DNA of 10,578 bases. It comes from Spirochaeta sp. UBA2779. Lineage in GTDB: Bacteria > Spirochaetota > Spirochaetia > DSM-2461. Location of the stretch: the NCBI GenBank assembly GCA_002352375.1, contig DEIH01000160.1, positions 719-11,296 of the forward strand. Reading direction: 5' to 3'. Made by a program: the position numbers and the translations under genes. Positions within the stretch are counted from its first letter, which is position 1. Each line of letters begins with the position of its first letter. Shown here piece after piece: positions 1 to 6,744 of this stretch. The notes under the pieces are model-generated. The model saw nothing but the letters and a program-made list of their open reading frames with translations, had not been told where the DNA came from and did not search any database.

Positions 1-4
1 AGTC

Positions 5-1039
5 TTATGGTTTAACAAGTATTTTCAGAGCCTTACCGGTTCTGGCAGACTTAAAACCTTCGTTAATATCGTCCAGTGAAACTGTTTTAGTGAAGTACAG
101 TTCCGGGCTGAGTGCCTTTGTTCGTATAGCCTCAAGTGCTTTTAAATGATGTCTGGTTTCATAGGAAAAAGCACCGACAACTTCCAGTTCATTATAATGA
201 ATTGAATTACTGTTCAGTTGCGTTATCGGGGCTGTTTTAGGTACTCCGCCAAAAAGAACAACACGTCCCCTCTTTCTCACCGATTGAACAGCCTGCTCCT
301 GAGTTGCCACCACCGGATTGGCGCAGATTGCCAGATCAACTCCCAGTCCCTTGGTTAACTCCCGAACCCGGGAGGGAACATCCTCACTGGAAGCATCTAT
401 AATAAAATCCGGATGAAATTTCTCCAGAGATTCAAGGCGTCTCAAGTTTCCCGAGATTATTATTTTTGCAGCACCAAGGGCCCGTGCTGCTTCGATGTGA
501 AGGCAGCCGATAGGGCCATCCCCAAGAATCAGGATACTGTCTCCCAGACCGAATTGAGCTCTCTCCAGGCCTGCAATAACCGATGAGGCGGGTTCAGACA
601 GACAGGCAGCCTCCAGACTCACACCTTCAGGAATATGATGTATAAAACCCCTGCTTATAACTAAAGCCGGAATATGTATATATTCGGCAAATCCGCCGGG
701 CCAATGAGTCCCGATCATTTTATGATCGTTACATAGATTCACCCATCCTCTTTTACAGTAATAGCATTCTCCGCAGCTCACATCCGGAGCCGCGGCAATC
801 CGGTCTCCAACTTCGTATCCTTTAACCTCGGAGCCGACTTCATGGACAACTCCACTGAATTCATGACCAATTACCTGACTTTTAATACCGTGCCTTAATC
901 CATTGTAGTAATTACGGATATCTCCCCCGCAAATCCCGCATGCATAAATCTTTATAATTATGTCTCCAGGACCGCATTCTGCCAAAGGCATTTCTTTGAC
1001 GACAAGTTTCTCTAAACCTTCAAATAAGGCAGCTTTCAT
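5..1039 (-). CDS. Zinc-dependent medium-chain dehydrogenase (polyol/sugar dehydrogenase-like)
   Basis: A 344-residue cytoplasmic oxidoreductase of the zinc-dependent medium-chain alcohol dehydrogenase superfamily, predicted to oxidise a secondary hydroxyl of a polyol or sugar (or the reverse) with NAD(P). The N-terminal GroES-like domain shows the catalytic-zinc set C37 (in CGICGGD), H59-E60 (GHE) and E149 (SEP). The structural-zinc loop has four cysteines, C89, C92, C95 and C103. The Rossmann motif GDGPIG is at 173-178. Length is normal for the family and both ends are complete, with a TAA stop. The ATG overlaps the stop of the upstream isomerase gene by 4 bp (ATGA), so the two are translationally coupled; an AGGGG-type ribosome site lies about 11 nt before the start. 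The sequence most resembles the sorbitol/L-iditol/galactitol-1-phosphate dehydrogenase group, but no residue I can see fixes the substrate. Threonine dehydrogenase-like activity cannot be excluded. The operon may continue beyond the left edge. Confidence 0.9.
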   Translation of the reverse strand: MKAALFEGLEKLVVKEMPLAECGPGDIIIKIYACGICGGDIRNYYNGLRHGIKSQVIGHEFSGVVHEVGSEVKGYEVGDRIAAAPDVSCGECYYCKRGWVNLCNDHKMIGTHWPGGFAEYIHIPALVISRGFIHHIPEGVSLEAACLSEPASSVIAGLERAQFGLGDSILILGDGPIGCLHIEAARALGAAKIIISGNLRRLESLEKFHPDFIIDASSEDVPSRVRELTKGLGVDLAICANPVVATQEQAVQSVRKRGRVVLFGGVPKTAPITQLNSNSIHYNELEVVGAFSYETRHHLKALEAIRTKALSPELYFTKTVSLDDINEGFKSARTGKALKILVKP

Positions 1040-1650
1040 TTTATCTCATCCCCTTCTATTAATCGTTTTCCCACGGCTCCTCCCGGATGAATTACAGCAA
1101 ACTGCTCCCGGGAGTACCCGGTATAGTGCATCACTGCGATACAGACAGCATCAAATACAGCTATTACGGCCATGGTGCTGGTGGTTGCCAGCATATTGAA
1201 CTCATCAGCTTCTTTTTCCACTTTTATGAGGAAAGGAAGGCTGCTTTGTTTTGCCAGTATTGAATCAGGATTCTCAGTCACCCCGATAACAAAGACGCCT
1301 TTCGTCTCCAGGGCCGGAAGAAGATTAAGGATTTCACCTGTTCCGCCCCCTTTTGAAATCAAAATGGCCACATCACCATTCTGAACTGAACCCAATGCAC
1401 CATGCACCGCATCACCTGAATCCAGAAAAAAGGAAGGACATTCAACACAGGACAACGAGTGGGCAATTTTCTTTGCAGCCGCAGCGGAGGTTCCGACTCC
1501 TGATGTGATAATCCGGCCGGAGCATGATGCAATAGCTTTAACGACACCTGTAAATGCAGCATCATCAATTGTGTGCTCCAGACCCATCAAAGCTTCAGCC
1601 CCTGTTTGCCAGACATATCGGGCGATATTACGGATTTCTTTCTCTACCAT
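1036..1650 (-). CDS. Single-domain SIS sugar-phosphate isomerase (KdsD/GutQ-like, no CBS domains)
   Basis: A 204-residue SIS-domain protein, probably a cytoplasmic aldose-ketose phosphate isomerase. It aligns along its length with the SIS half of arabinose-5-phosphate isomerases (KdsD/GutQ/KpsF). Shared features are the glycine-rich GVGTS loop (51-55), FFLDSGDAVHGALG (74-87), SKGGGTGE (99-106), KEADEFNMLATTST (146-159) and the ending AVIHPGGAVGKRL (185-197). Relative to E. coli KdsD as I recall it, H88, E111, E152 and H193 correspond to H83, E106, E147 and H188, but active-site K59 is replaced by T54. The two C-terminal CBS domains of KdsD are absent, and the frame stops normally with TGA. 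The ATG at 1650 is preceded by an AAGGA ribosome site 9 nt upstream. It is first in a leftward unit with the dehydrogenase, so a role in catabolism of the imported sugar is more likely than in KDO synthesis. Exact substrate unknown. Confidence 0.85.
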   Translation of the reverse strand: MVEKEIRNIARYVWQTGAEALMGLEHTIDDAAFTGVVKAIASCSGRIITSGVGTSAAAAKKIAHSLSCVECPSFFLDSGDAVHGALGSVQNGDVAILISKGGGTGEILNLLPALETKGVFVIGVTENPDSILAKQSSLPFLIKVEKEADEFNMLATTSTMAVIAVFDAVCIAVMHYTGYSREQFAVIHPGGAVGKRLIEGDEIK

Positions 1651-1906
1651 ATTTCTTCTTCCTTAATTCAATATTTCCCGGTTTTCAGCTTATTCTGAGA
1701 GACTCATCATGTAAACTTAACTTTTCATATTTTAATTCTTTATACAACATTCTCAGAACCTATAGATCGCTCAATAGTATTTATAGTTATTTATTAGAGG
1801 TTTTACGCCATATTGGAATGTATATATTGAAATATTAGAACTGAATATTACCGGAGAATCTCTGGGAAAGGAAAAATGCTTCGGTGCCGTCAAGGGTATG
1901 GAATGG

Positions 1907-1920
1907 TACGTTTCAACGTA
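1907..1920. promoter_or_regulatory. Candidate operator palindrome TACGTT-TC-AACGTA
   Basis: A perfect 6+2+6 inverted repeat 81 bp upstream of the response-regulator ATG. The symmetry and AACGT arms are of the kind bound by dimeric repressors such as the LacI family, but no such regulator is encoded in the window. A palindrome of this size can arise by chance in 350 bp, so the call rests only on symmetry and position between divergent genes. Confidence 0.25.
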
Positions 1921-1967
1921 GCCGATATCATAGGATGGGAATTGTACCGGCACAGTAAATGATTGTT

Positions 1968-1996
1968 TTCCCATGAAAATATGTTAATCTCATAAT
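1968..1996 (+). promoter_or_regulatory. Candidate promoter abutting the response-regulator start (possible leaderless mRNA)
   Basis: TTCCCA (4 of 6 matches to a -35) and CATAAT (5 of 6 matches to a -10) are separated by 17 bp, and the -10 box ends 4 nt before the ATG at 2001. Initiation from it would put the transcript start at or next to the A of the ATG. No Shine-Dalgarno sequence precedes this ATG, which fits a leaderless transcript. The alternative is a longer leader from an upstream promoter with weak initiation. Confidence 0.3.
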
Positions 1997-2000
1997 AGAT

Positions 2001-3563
2001 ATGTATTCACTGTTGATAGCAGATGATGAAGAACTCGTACGCCGTGGCCTGGCAGAAACCTTTGATTGGGAATCTCTGGGATTCCGGGTTACCGGTACCG
2101 CAAAGGATGGAGCTGAGGCTCTGAATATTCTAGGGAGGGACGGGGCTGATGTAGTTCTGGCCGACATCCGGATGCCGAATCTTAATGGACTTGATATGGC
2201 GGCCCGTATTCGTATTCAATCACCGAAAACCCGAGTCGTTATCCTTTCCGGTTATGATGACTTCGAATATGCCCGGAATGCTATTGAGCAGGATGTTTTC
2301 AGTTACCTTCTTAAACCCTTAAAAGAAGAACGTGCGGCAGAGGTTTTCAAACAGTTAAAAAAGACTCTGGATCTGGAAAAAGAAGATTCTACAGACCGGC
2401 ATAAGGGAAAGACGATCCGGCTTCAGGATATACTCCGGAGAATTTTCAATACAGGAGAAGGCAGCGAAGAGATTTCTGCTATCCTCGAACAACCTTATTC
2501 CGGTGGAACTGTGATGATGCTCGATCCCTGCATTCATAAATCTAATATTACAGAAAATAATCCTTATAGAATCCTTCCGCGGTTTCTCGAATCCCTGAAT
2601 GGATTATCTGAAAACATTGTCGCCACATCTCTTAATGAAAACAGAATTGCCATTCTTTTGATATCACCCCTCACTGAACTGAAAAACTCTGTTGAACGCA
2701 CTTATCAGGAGATTCGTCGCCGAGGGCAGGAATACGGAGGAATGAACTTTACCGCAGCTGTGGGGAATCCGGCAGAACATATCCAGGACATTGCCAGATC
2801 AGGCTCAGAAGCCCGGGCACTTCTCGGCCATGCATTGTACCTCGGTAAGAACAGACTGATAGAGGGAAAAGATATTCAACGTGAACACGCTCTCAAGCTT
2901 CCTGACTTCCAAAGAGAGGCCGGACGTTTTACCGATATAATGACATCCCGTGATGAAACCGCCCTCATTGCCCGATCAGACAGAATATTTTCACTTATGA
3001 GAGAGGCCTGTCCCAGAAACACCACACCATTGAGAACCTGGTTTCGAAATTTCTTCTATTCCCTGAACCTGGTACTTACCGAGAGGGGATTCGCATCCGA
3101 AGCTGTACTGGGAAATATTGACAACATCATTGATGCTCTGGCAATGGCCCGGACAATAGAGGATATGAGGGATATTTTCTACAACAAGGCTCTTTCAGGA
3201 CTCGAAGAAACTTCAAAAAATACGGATAAATCAGGACACCGTGTGGTCAGATATACTATCGAAGCATTGCAGACTCGATTTTCAGAAGATGTGGGTCTGG
3301 ATGTCATTGCCGATGAACTGAATATCAGCAGCCCGTATCTGAGCAGACTGTTTAAAGCTGAAACAGGTGTGAATTTCAAAGAGTATCTCACCAGACTACG
3401 CCTGGACAAAGCCAGAAAGATGCTTCGGGAAACGGGGTTGAAAGTGTATGAGATAGCTGATGCAACAGGTTATCCTGATCAGAAGTACTTCAGCGAATTA
3501 TTTAAGAAACGAACCGGAATGGCGCCCAGAGAATACCGCATGGAAGTCAGACCACCGGGATGA
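2001..3563 (+). CDS. YesN-type response regulator with AraC-family DNA-binding domain
   Basis: A 520-residue cytoplasmic transcription regulator, partner of the kinase encoded immediately downstream. The N-terminal receiver domain (about 1-120) has the acidic pair D8-D9, phospho-acceptor D55 in VLADIRMPN, S83 and K105 (LLKP). The GYDDFEYA stretch at 84-91 is typical of YesN/AraC-type regulators. A middle region (about 130-410) has no motif I recognise. The C-terminal AraC/HTH_18 domain (about 415-515) contains two helix-turn-helix units, ending in the usual GYPDQKYFSELFKKRTGMAP signature. The start is the first in-frame ATG after an in-frame TGA at 1974-1976; it lacks a visible ribosome site. 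The gene overlaps the kinase by 4 bp. By family knowledge, phosphorylated YesN-type regulators activate adjacent carbohydrate transporter genes, so the importer at 5580 and possibly the divergent isomerase-dehydrogenase pair are the expected targets. Confidence 0.93.
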   Translation: MYSLLIADDEELVRRGLAETFDWESLGFRVTGTAKDGAEALNILGRDGADVVLADIRMPNLNGLDMAARIRIQSPKTRVVILSGYDDFEYARNAIEQDVFSYLLKPLKEERAAEVFKQLKKTLDLEKEDSTDRHKGKTIRLQDILRRIFNTGEGSEEISAILEQPYSGGTVMMLDPCIHKSNITENNPYRILPRFLESLNGLSENIVATSLNENRIAILLISPLTELKNSVERTYQEIRRRGQEYGGMNFTAAVGNPAEHIQDIARSGSEARALLGHALYLGKNRLIEGKDIQREHALKLPDFQREAGRFTDIMTSRDETALIARSDRIFSLMREACPRNTTPLRTWFRNFFYSLNLVLTERGFASEAVLGNIDNIIDALAMARTIEDMRDIFYNKALSGLEETSKNTDKSGHRVVRYTIEALQTRFSEDVGLDVIADELNISSPYLSRLFKAETGVNFKEYLTRLRLDKARKMLRETGLKVYEIADATGYPDQKYFSELFKKRTGMAPREYRMEVRPPG

Positions 3564-5449
3564 TCAGTAGAATCTCAACAAAACTGATGCTTGCCTACGG
3601 CACCCTCTTTGCCGTCCTGCTGATACTATCAGGGGTATTTCTCTATGCCCGTGTAAGTTCTCTGATTACAGAAAGGGTGGATAGCGATTTATCCTCCACT
3701 GCCGAATTTATTAAAACAATCGTAGAACTCCGAATTGAAAACAAGAGAGATGAAGTTAGAAAAGATCTGATTGTTGCCGAACACTTCCTGATGAATAACC
3801 TATCGATACACCATGGTGAAACAAGAAAAATCACAGCGGTGAATTACCTCACTGAAAAAGATCAACCTGTCACAATTCCCACCATGGAATTTAACGGAAT
3901 ACCGGTATTTGCTAACAGAAACCTGGTTGATCGGATAAGTGAGAAAACCGGCAGCGATGTTACATTGTACCAGCGTTTACCGGAAGGACTAGTCGCCATA
4001 TCCACAACAATTCTGGATGAAAGAGGGAATCGGGATATCGGCCGTCTGATACCAAACGGGTCGCCCTGGGATATTCTGGTAAGGCGTGAGGGAACTTTCT
4101 ACGGCCGTGACTATCTCTCCCGGGAATGGTATTTCACAGCATGGAAACAAATCCTTAATAAAGAGGATGAGGATATCGGTGCCATTTTCATCGCCCAGAA
4201 ACAGGTGGATTTACCCAAGCTGGAAGAAGAACTTGGCGCAATTAAGGTAGGCAGGCAGGGATTCCCTTTCGTTCTTGATACCCTCAGCAAGGTAATCATT
4301 CATCCGGAACTAAAGGGACTCTCCTGGTCTCAGTCGCCGGCATTTGTGGAAATGATATTCAGAAAAAATGGCCGAATTGAATACAATGCGGTAGATTCGG
4401 ATGGAAAGAACCGGGACCATATAGCGTTTTTCCGCTTTATTCCTGATATGAACTGGGTTCTTGTCGTTGGTTCCTACAAGGATGATTTTTACGGTGGCCT
4501 TTCCACCCTTAAGAATATGTTATTGATTGTATTCGGTGCTGCCGGAGTAACATCAATACTGATATCAATGTTTCTGGGACACCGGATCAGCAGACCAATC
4601 GTTGATGTATCCGAAAAACTTGCAGAAATTGCTCTGGGTGAAGCCAACCTGGAATCCAGGTTGGTGGTACCAGGCGATGATGAAGTAGGCCGTCTTGCCG
4701 GTTACTACAATACCTTTGTGGCAAAACTACGGAATCTTCAGGAAATGGAACGACGGGGAGTGGAAGTTCGTTTACGGGATTCTCAGATGAACGCTTTACA
4801 GGCCCAGATTAACCCCCATTTCCTGCATAATACCCTTGAGACCATCCGGTATATGATAAAACTCAATGACAATAGAGCCTCAGAGATGATAAGGCTTCTG
4901 GCCGAACTGTTCCGCATCAGTCTCGGCAGTGACAGCAATATCACAACAGTCCGCCGGGAATTGGAACATATTGACCTCTATATGTCCCTCCAATCCTTAC
5001 GGTATGGTGGCCGCTTTACCCTGATAAAAAATGTCGACCCTGATATTCTTAATCTCTACACTGTGAGATTCATACTTCAGCCCATTGTTGAAAATTCAAT
5101 ACATCATGGTTTTGAACCCAAGGAGGGGCCGGGTACAGTAACTATTTTCGGTTCCAGAGAAGGTGAACGAATCACCCTGTCTGTATCTGATAACGGTGTA
5201 GGAATGGATTCGGATACCATGAAAAATCTCAATTGGCAGCTTTCAGGCAGAGCCTCTGGAGGGCATATCGGGTTAAAGAACGTCCACGACCGAATCCATC
5301 TCCATTTCGGAGAATCGTTCGGGACCCATGTCGGAGAAGTACCCGGAGGGGGGACAATTGTAACCCTTGAACTGCCAGCTCTGGAGTGGGAGCCCCGGTC
5401 TTTCCACGCATGGGATGACACCAAGTACGCTTTTCTTGAAAACGATTGA
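3560..5449 (+). CDS. LytS/YesM-type sensor histidine kinase with extracytoplasmic Cache sensor
   Basis: A 629-residue inner-membrane kinase. Order of parts: transmembrane helix 1 (about 8-31); a large extracytoplasmic region (about 32-315); transmembrane helix 2 (about 319-340); HAMP (about 341-395); His_kinase domain with phospho-acceptor H420 in QINPHFLHNTLE; and an HATPase_c domain with the N box around E511-N512, DNGVGM (544-549) and GGHIGLKNVHDRI (567-579). Residues about 120-212 (GSDVTLYQR, STTILDERGNRDIGRLI, YGRDYLSREWY) read like a Cache_3/Cache_2 fusion domain. Residues about 215-310 (GFPFVLDTLSKVIIHPEL, NWVLVVGSY) read like a second, sCache_2-type module. The ATG overlaps the regulator stop (ATGA), implying coupled translation. 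Such sensors usually bind small metabolites directly or through a binding protein; the ligand is probably the imported compound or a precursor. A hydrophilic tail of about 20 residues follows the ATPase domain. Confidence 0.93.
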   Translation: MISRISTKLMLAYGTLFAVLLILSGVFLYARVSSLITERVDSDLSSTAEFIKTIVELRIENKRDEVRKDLIVAEHFLMNNLSIHHGETRKITAVNYLTEKDQPVTIPTMEFNGIPVFANRNLVDRISEKTGSDVTLYQRLPEGLVAISTTILDERGNRDIGRLIPNGSPWDILVRREGTFYGRDYLSREWYFTAWKQILNKEDEDIGAIFIAQKQVDLPKLEEELGAIKVGRQGFPFVLDTLSKVIIHPELKGLSWSQSPAFVEMIFRKNGRIEYNAVDSDGKNRDHIAFFRFIPDMNWVLVVGSYKDDFYGGLSTLKNMLLIVFGAAGVTSILISMFLGHRISRPIVDVSEKLAEIALGEANLESRLVVPGDDEVGRLAGYYNTFVAKLRNLQEMERRGVEVRLRDSQMNALQAQINPHFLHNTLETIRYMIKLNDNRASEMIRLLAELFRISLGSDSNITTVRRELEHIDLYMSLQSLRYGGRFTLIKNVDPDILNLYTVRFILQPIVENSIHHGFEPKEGPGTVTIFGSREGERITLSVSDNGVGMDSDTMKNLNWQLSGRASGGHIGLKNVHDRIHLHFGESFGTHVGEVPGGGTIVTLELPALEWEPRSFHAWDDTKYAFLEND

Positions 5450-5475
5450 CACAAAACCTGTTTCTTACATATTTT
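5446..5475 (+). promoter_or_regulatory. Candidate promoter of the ABC importer operon
   Basis: A perfect -35 hexamer TTGACA (5446-5451) overlaps the kinase TGA stop codon. After an 18-bp spacer comes TATTTT (5470-5475, 4 of 6 matches to a -10); an ATATTT reading gives a 17-bp spacer. Transcription would begin near 5482 and give a leader of about 98 nt before the binding-protein ATG. A separate promoter here would let the importer be induced strongly while the regulator pair is expressed at low level. The shared AAAATATG core (minus strand, 5468-5475) lies over the -10 box. Confidence 0.45.
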
Positions 5476-5566
5476 CCATAAAAAGATAAGAAAACTGAAT
5501 TTTTAATAAAAACTTACCCCTATCTAGATGCTCTTGGAGGATTAATACTAATTTATCATACCAAAT

Positions 5567-5600
5567 AGGAGAAAGATAAATGAAAAAATTCCTTATCTTT
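5567..5600 (+). promoter_or_regulatory. Ribosome site and start-codon hairpin of the binding-protein gene
   Basis: AGGAGA (5567-5572) is a strong ribosome site 7 nt before the ATG at 5580 and fixes that start. AAAGATAA (5572-5579) and TTATCTTT (5593-5600) form a perfect 8-bp inverted repeat whose 13-nt loop contains the ATG. The same AAAGATAA occurs at 5482-5489, near the predicted transcript start, and could pair with the same downstream arm. The stem is almost all A-U and so weak; any regulatory role is inference. Confidence 0.4.
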
Positions 5601-6584
5601 GCTATCGTTACGGCTCTCATTGCACCAGCTGCTTTCGCCAATGGCGGATCAGACAACGGCAGTGGAGAAACCACCATCGCTTTCTGCTTTCAAGATCTGG
5701 AAACGGAATTCTGGGTTGCTGGACATAGCGCAATCACGGAAACCCTGGCAGCTCAGGGAATCAAAGTTATTGAAAAAAATGCCAATGAAGATGCAAATCG
5801 TCAGCTCGAACAGGTAAAAGATGTCATCGTTCAGGGTGTAGACGGCGTTATCATCATCCCTCAGGACGGAGAGAGTGCCGTAACCATTGCAAAAGAATGT
5901 AACAGTGCCGGAGTACCCATTGGCGTATTCAACCGGCCCCCGGCAGACAAAAGTGCAGACGCTCTTGTTGTAGTTGCCAATAATGAAGCCATTGCAGAAC
6001 AGGCTGTTGAGTACATAGCTCAGGAAGCGATGAAACTTGGCCGGAAAGTAACCCCTGCAATCATGGTAGGCGATCTTGGCGATCCCAATGCCGTCGGCCG
6101 TCGGAAAGGTTTTTACAATGTAATTGACAAGTATCCCGATCTCTGGACCGGCGCTCCCATTGAAATCCCCACCAAATGGGATTCCAATACCGCATTAGCC
6201 AATCTTCAGAGTGCTATGCAGGCCAATCCCGACATCGACTTCCTCTTCACCTCATCCGACTTCCTCTATCCGGTTATCAAGTCTGTTCTGGCCCCCCTGG
6301 GTAAATGGCAGAAAATCGGTGATCCCGGCCACATCCTTCTTGCCGGCCTGGACGGAGACAAGACAGCCTGTGGGTTGCAAAAAGACGGTTATGTGGATGC
6401 TACCGGAGTTCAGGATGTATTTACCGAAGCTCAGATGCTCCTCGATGCCATGCTGGCCGCTATCGAAAAAGGTGAAGGAACACCAAACGAATGGTTGTAC
6501 GATGATGGTTTCGCACTCACCCAGGCTAATATGGGCGAGCGGGAAATGGATATGTGGGGATGTAAACTCCTCGCAGGTAAATAA
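5580..6584 (+). CDS. Periplasmic sugar-binding protein of a CUT2 (ribose-type) ABC importer
   Basis: A 334-residue secreted binding protein of the Peripla_BP_4 / RbsB-like fold; it captures the substrate in the periplasm and delivers it to the permeases encoded next. The signal peptide is clear: KK, hydrophobic core 4-19, cleavage after AFA at A20. There is no lipobox cysteine, which implies a diderm cell. The mature start NGGSDNGSGE is a flexible linker. Family landmarks in order are a first strand with FQDLETEFW in the place of the RbsB ligand loop, GVDGVIIIPQDGESA, GVFNRPP, GDLGDPNAVGRRKGF, LFTSSDF and LLAGLDGD, as expected for the two-lobed sugar cleft. The acidic DLETEFW loop and the replacement of the usual Asn-Asp by SSD in TSSDF suggest a substrate other than plain ribose, but this is inference. 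The gene stands apart from the downstream permease by 160 bp with hairpins, a common arrangement that yields excess binding protein. Confidence 0.92.
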   Translation: MKKFLIFAIVTALIAPAAFANGGSDNGSGETTIAFCFQDLETEFWVAGHSAITETLAAQGIKVIEKNANEDANRQLEQVKDVIVQGVDGVIIIPQDGESAVTIAKECNSAGVPIGVFNRPPADKSADALVVVANNEAIAEQAVEYIAQEAMKLGRKVTPAIMVGDLGDPNAVGRRKGFYNVIDKYPDLWTGAPIEIPTKWDSNTALANLQSAMQANPDIDFLFTSSDFLYPVIKSVLAPLGKWQKIGDPGHILLAGLDGDKTACGLQKDGYVDATGVQDVFTEAQMLLDAMLAAIEKGEGTPNEWLYDDGFALTQANMGEREMDMWGCKLLAGK

Positions 6585-6618
6585 ACTGGTATAATCATTC
6601 AATACTTTGAATTATTGC

Positions 6619-6644
6619 TCCGGGTCGGGATAGTCCCTCCCGGG
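6619..6644 (+). promoter_or_regulatory. Interrupted GC-rich hairpin downstream of the binding-protein gene
   Basis: CCGGG (6620-6624) pairs with CCCGG (6639-6643), and inside it GGGA (6627-6630) pairs with TCCC (6634-6637) around a TAG loop, with a small internal bulge. A T-G pair may extend the base. No T run follows. It stands only 4 nt before a stronger hairpin, so the two probably act together. Confidence 0.5.
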
Positions 6645-6648
6645 GTAA

Positions 6649-6675
6649 CCGGCCCGTACAGTTTGTACGGGCCGG
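6649..6675 (+). promoter_or_regulatory. Perfect 12-bp GC-rich hairpin between binding protein and permease
   Basis: CCGGCCCGTACA, a GTT loop and TGTACGGGCCGG make a perfect 12-bp stem with a 3-nt loop, 64 nt after the binding-protein stop. It lacks a downstream T run, so it is not a classical intrinsic terminator. The likely role is to block 3' exonucleases and stabilise the upstream binding-protein message, or to cause partial termination, so that binding protein exceeds membrane components. Weaker repeats CTATC/GATAG and GTATTC/GAATAC follow at 6680-6709. Confidence 0.6.
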
Positions 6676-6744
6676 ATTGCTATCTGATGGTATTCTCCTG
6701 ATAGAATACGTATTTCAAAAAAGACTATAAAGAGGTGTATAAAG

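Larger units (their letters stand above)
1651..2000. promoter_or_regulatory. Divergent intergenic region between isomerase and response regulator
   Basis: A 350-bp AT-rich region that must hold the promoters of both divergent units; no gene is convincing in it. Seen directly: the ribosome site of the isomerase (AAGGA on the minus strand, 1660-1664); an AAAATATG core on the minus strand at 1726-1733 and again on the plus strand near 1976-1983; and a 14-bp palindrome at 1907-1920. A weak plus-strand promoter-like pair, TTTACG (1802-1807) and TATATT (1823-1828), has a short 15-bp spacer. A second pair, TTCCCA (1968-1973) and CATAAT (1991-1996), has a 17-bp spacer and abuts the regulator ATG. No strong minus-strand promoter matches a consensus. 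Which elements are used is inference. Confidence 0.5.

Noticed and set aside
1693..1758. Inverted repeat TTCTGAGA / TCTCAGAA, 50 bp apart
   Set aside because: An 8-bp repeat at arbitrary spacing is expected about once by chance in a region of this size.
1554..1838. 94-codon plus-strand frame running from the isomerase gene into the intergenic region
   Set aside because: It is antisense to the clear isomerase at its start, then low-complexity Tyr/Phe/Leu text from AT-rich DNA; no plausible protein.
1787..1921. Open plus-strand frame of 44 codons ending in TAG, with a protein-like stretch (GESLGKEKCFGAVKGMEWYVST)
   Set aside because: It has no ATG, GTG or TTG start near its beginning and no relative I recognise. 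It could be a gene remnant, but it lies in a control region and is short enough to be chance.
1876..1962. 28-codon small ORF with ATG and an AAAGG-like site upstream, ending before the response regulator
   Set aside because: The translation resembles nothing known, codon use is unremarkable, and it overlaps the candidate operator. Without conservation data it cannot be supported as a leader peptide.
5104..5454. 116-codon minus-strand frame opposite the end of the histidine kinase
   Set aside because: It is a shadow of the ATPase domain coding strand, with no ribosome site or recognisable domain.
5450..5579. A riboswitch or terminator between the kinase and the binding-protein gene
   Set aside because: The leader is only about 98 nt and AT-rich, with no GC stem or conserved aptamer pattern; only the promoter-like elements and the weak start-codon hairpin can be supported.
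6649..6675. Calling the strong hairpin an intrinsic terminator
   Set aside because: The sequence after the stem is ATTGCTATC with no T run, and the downstream genes clearly belong to the same importer.
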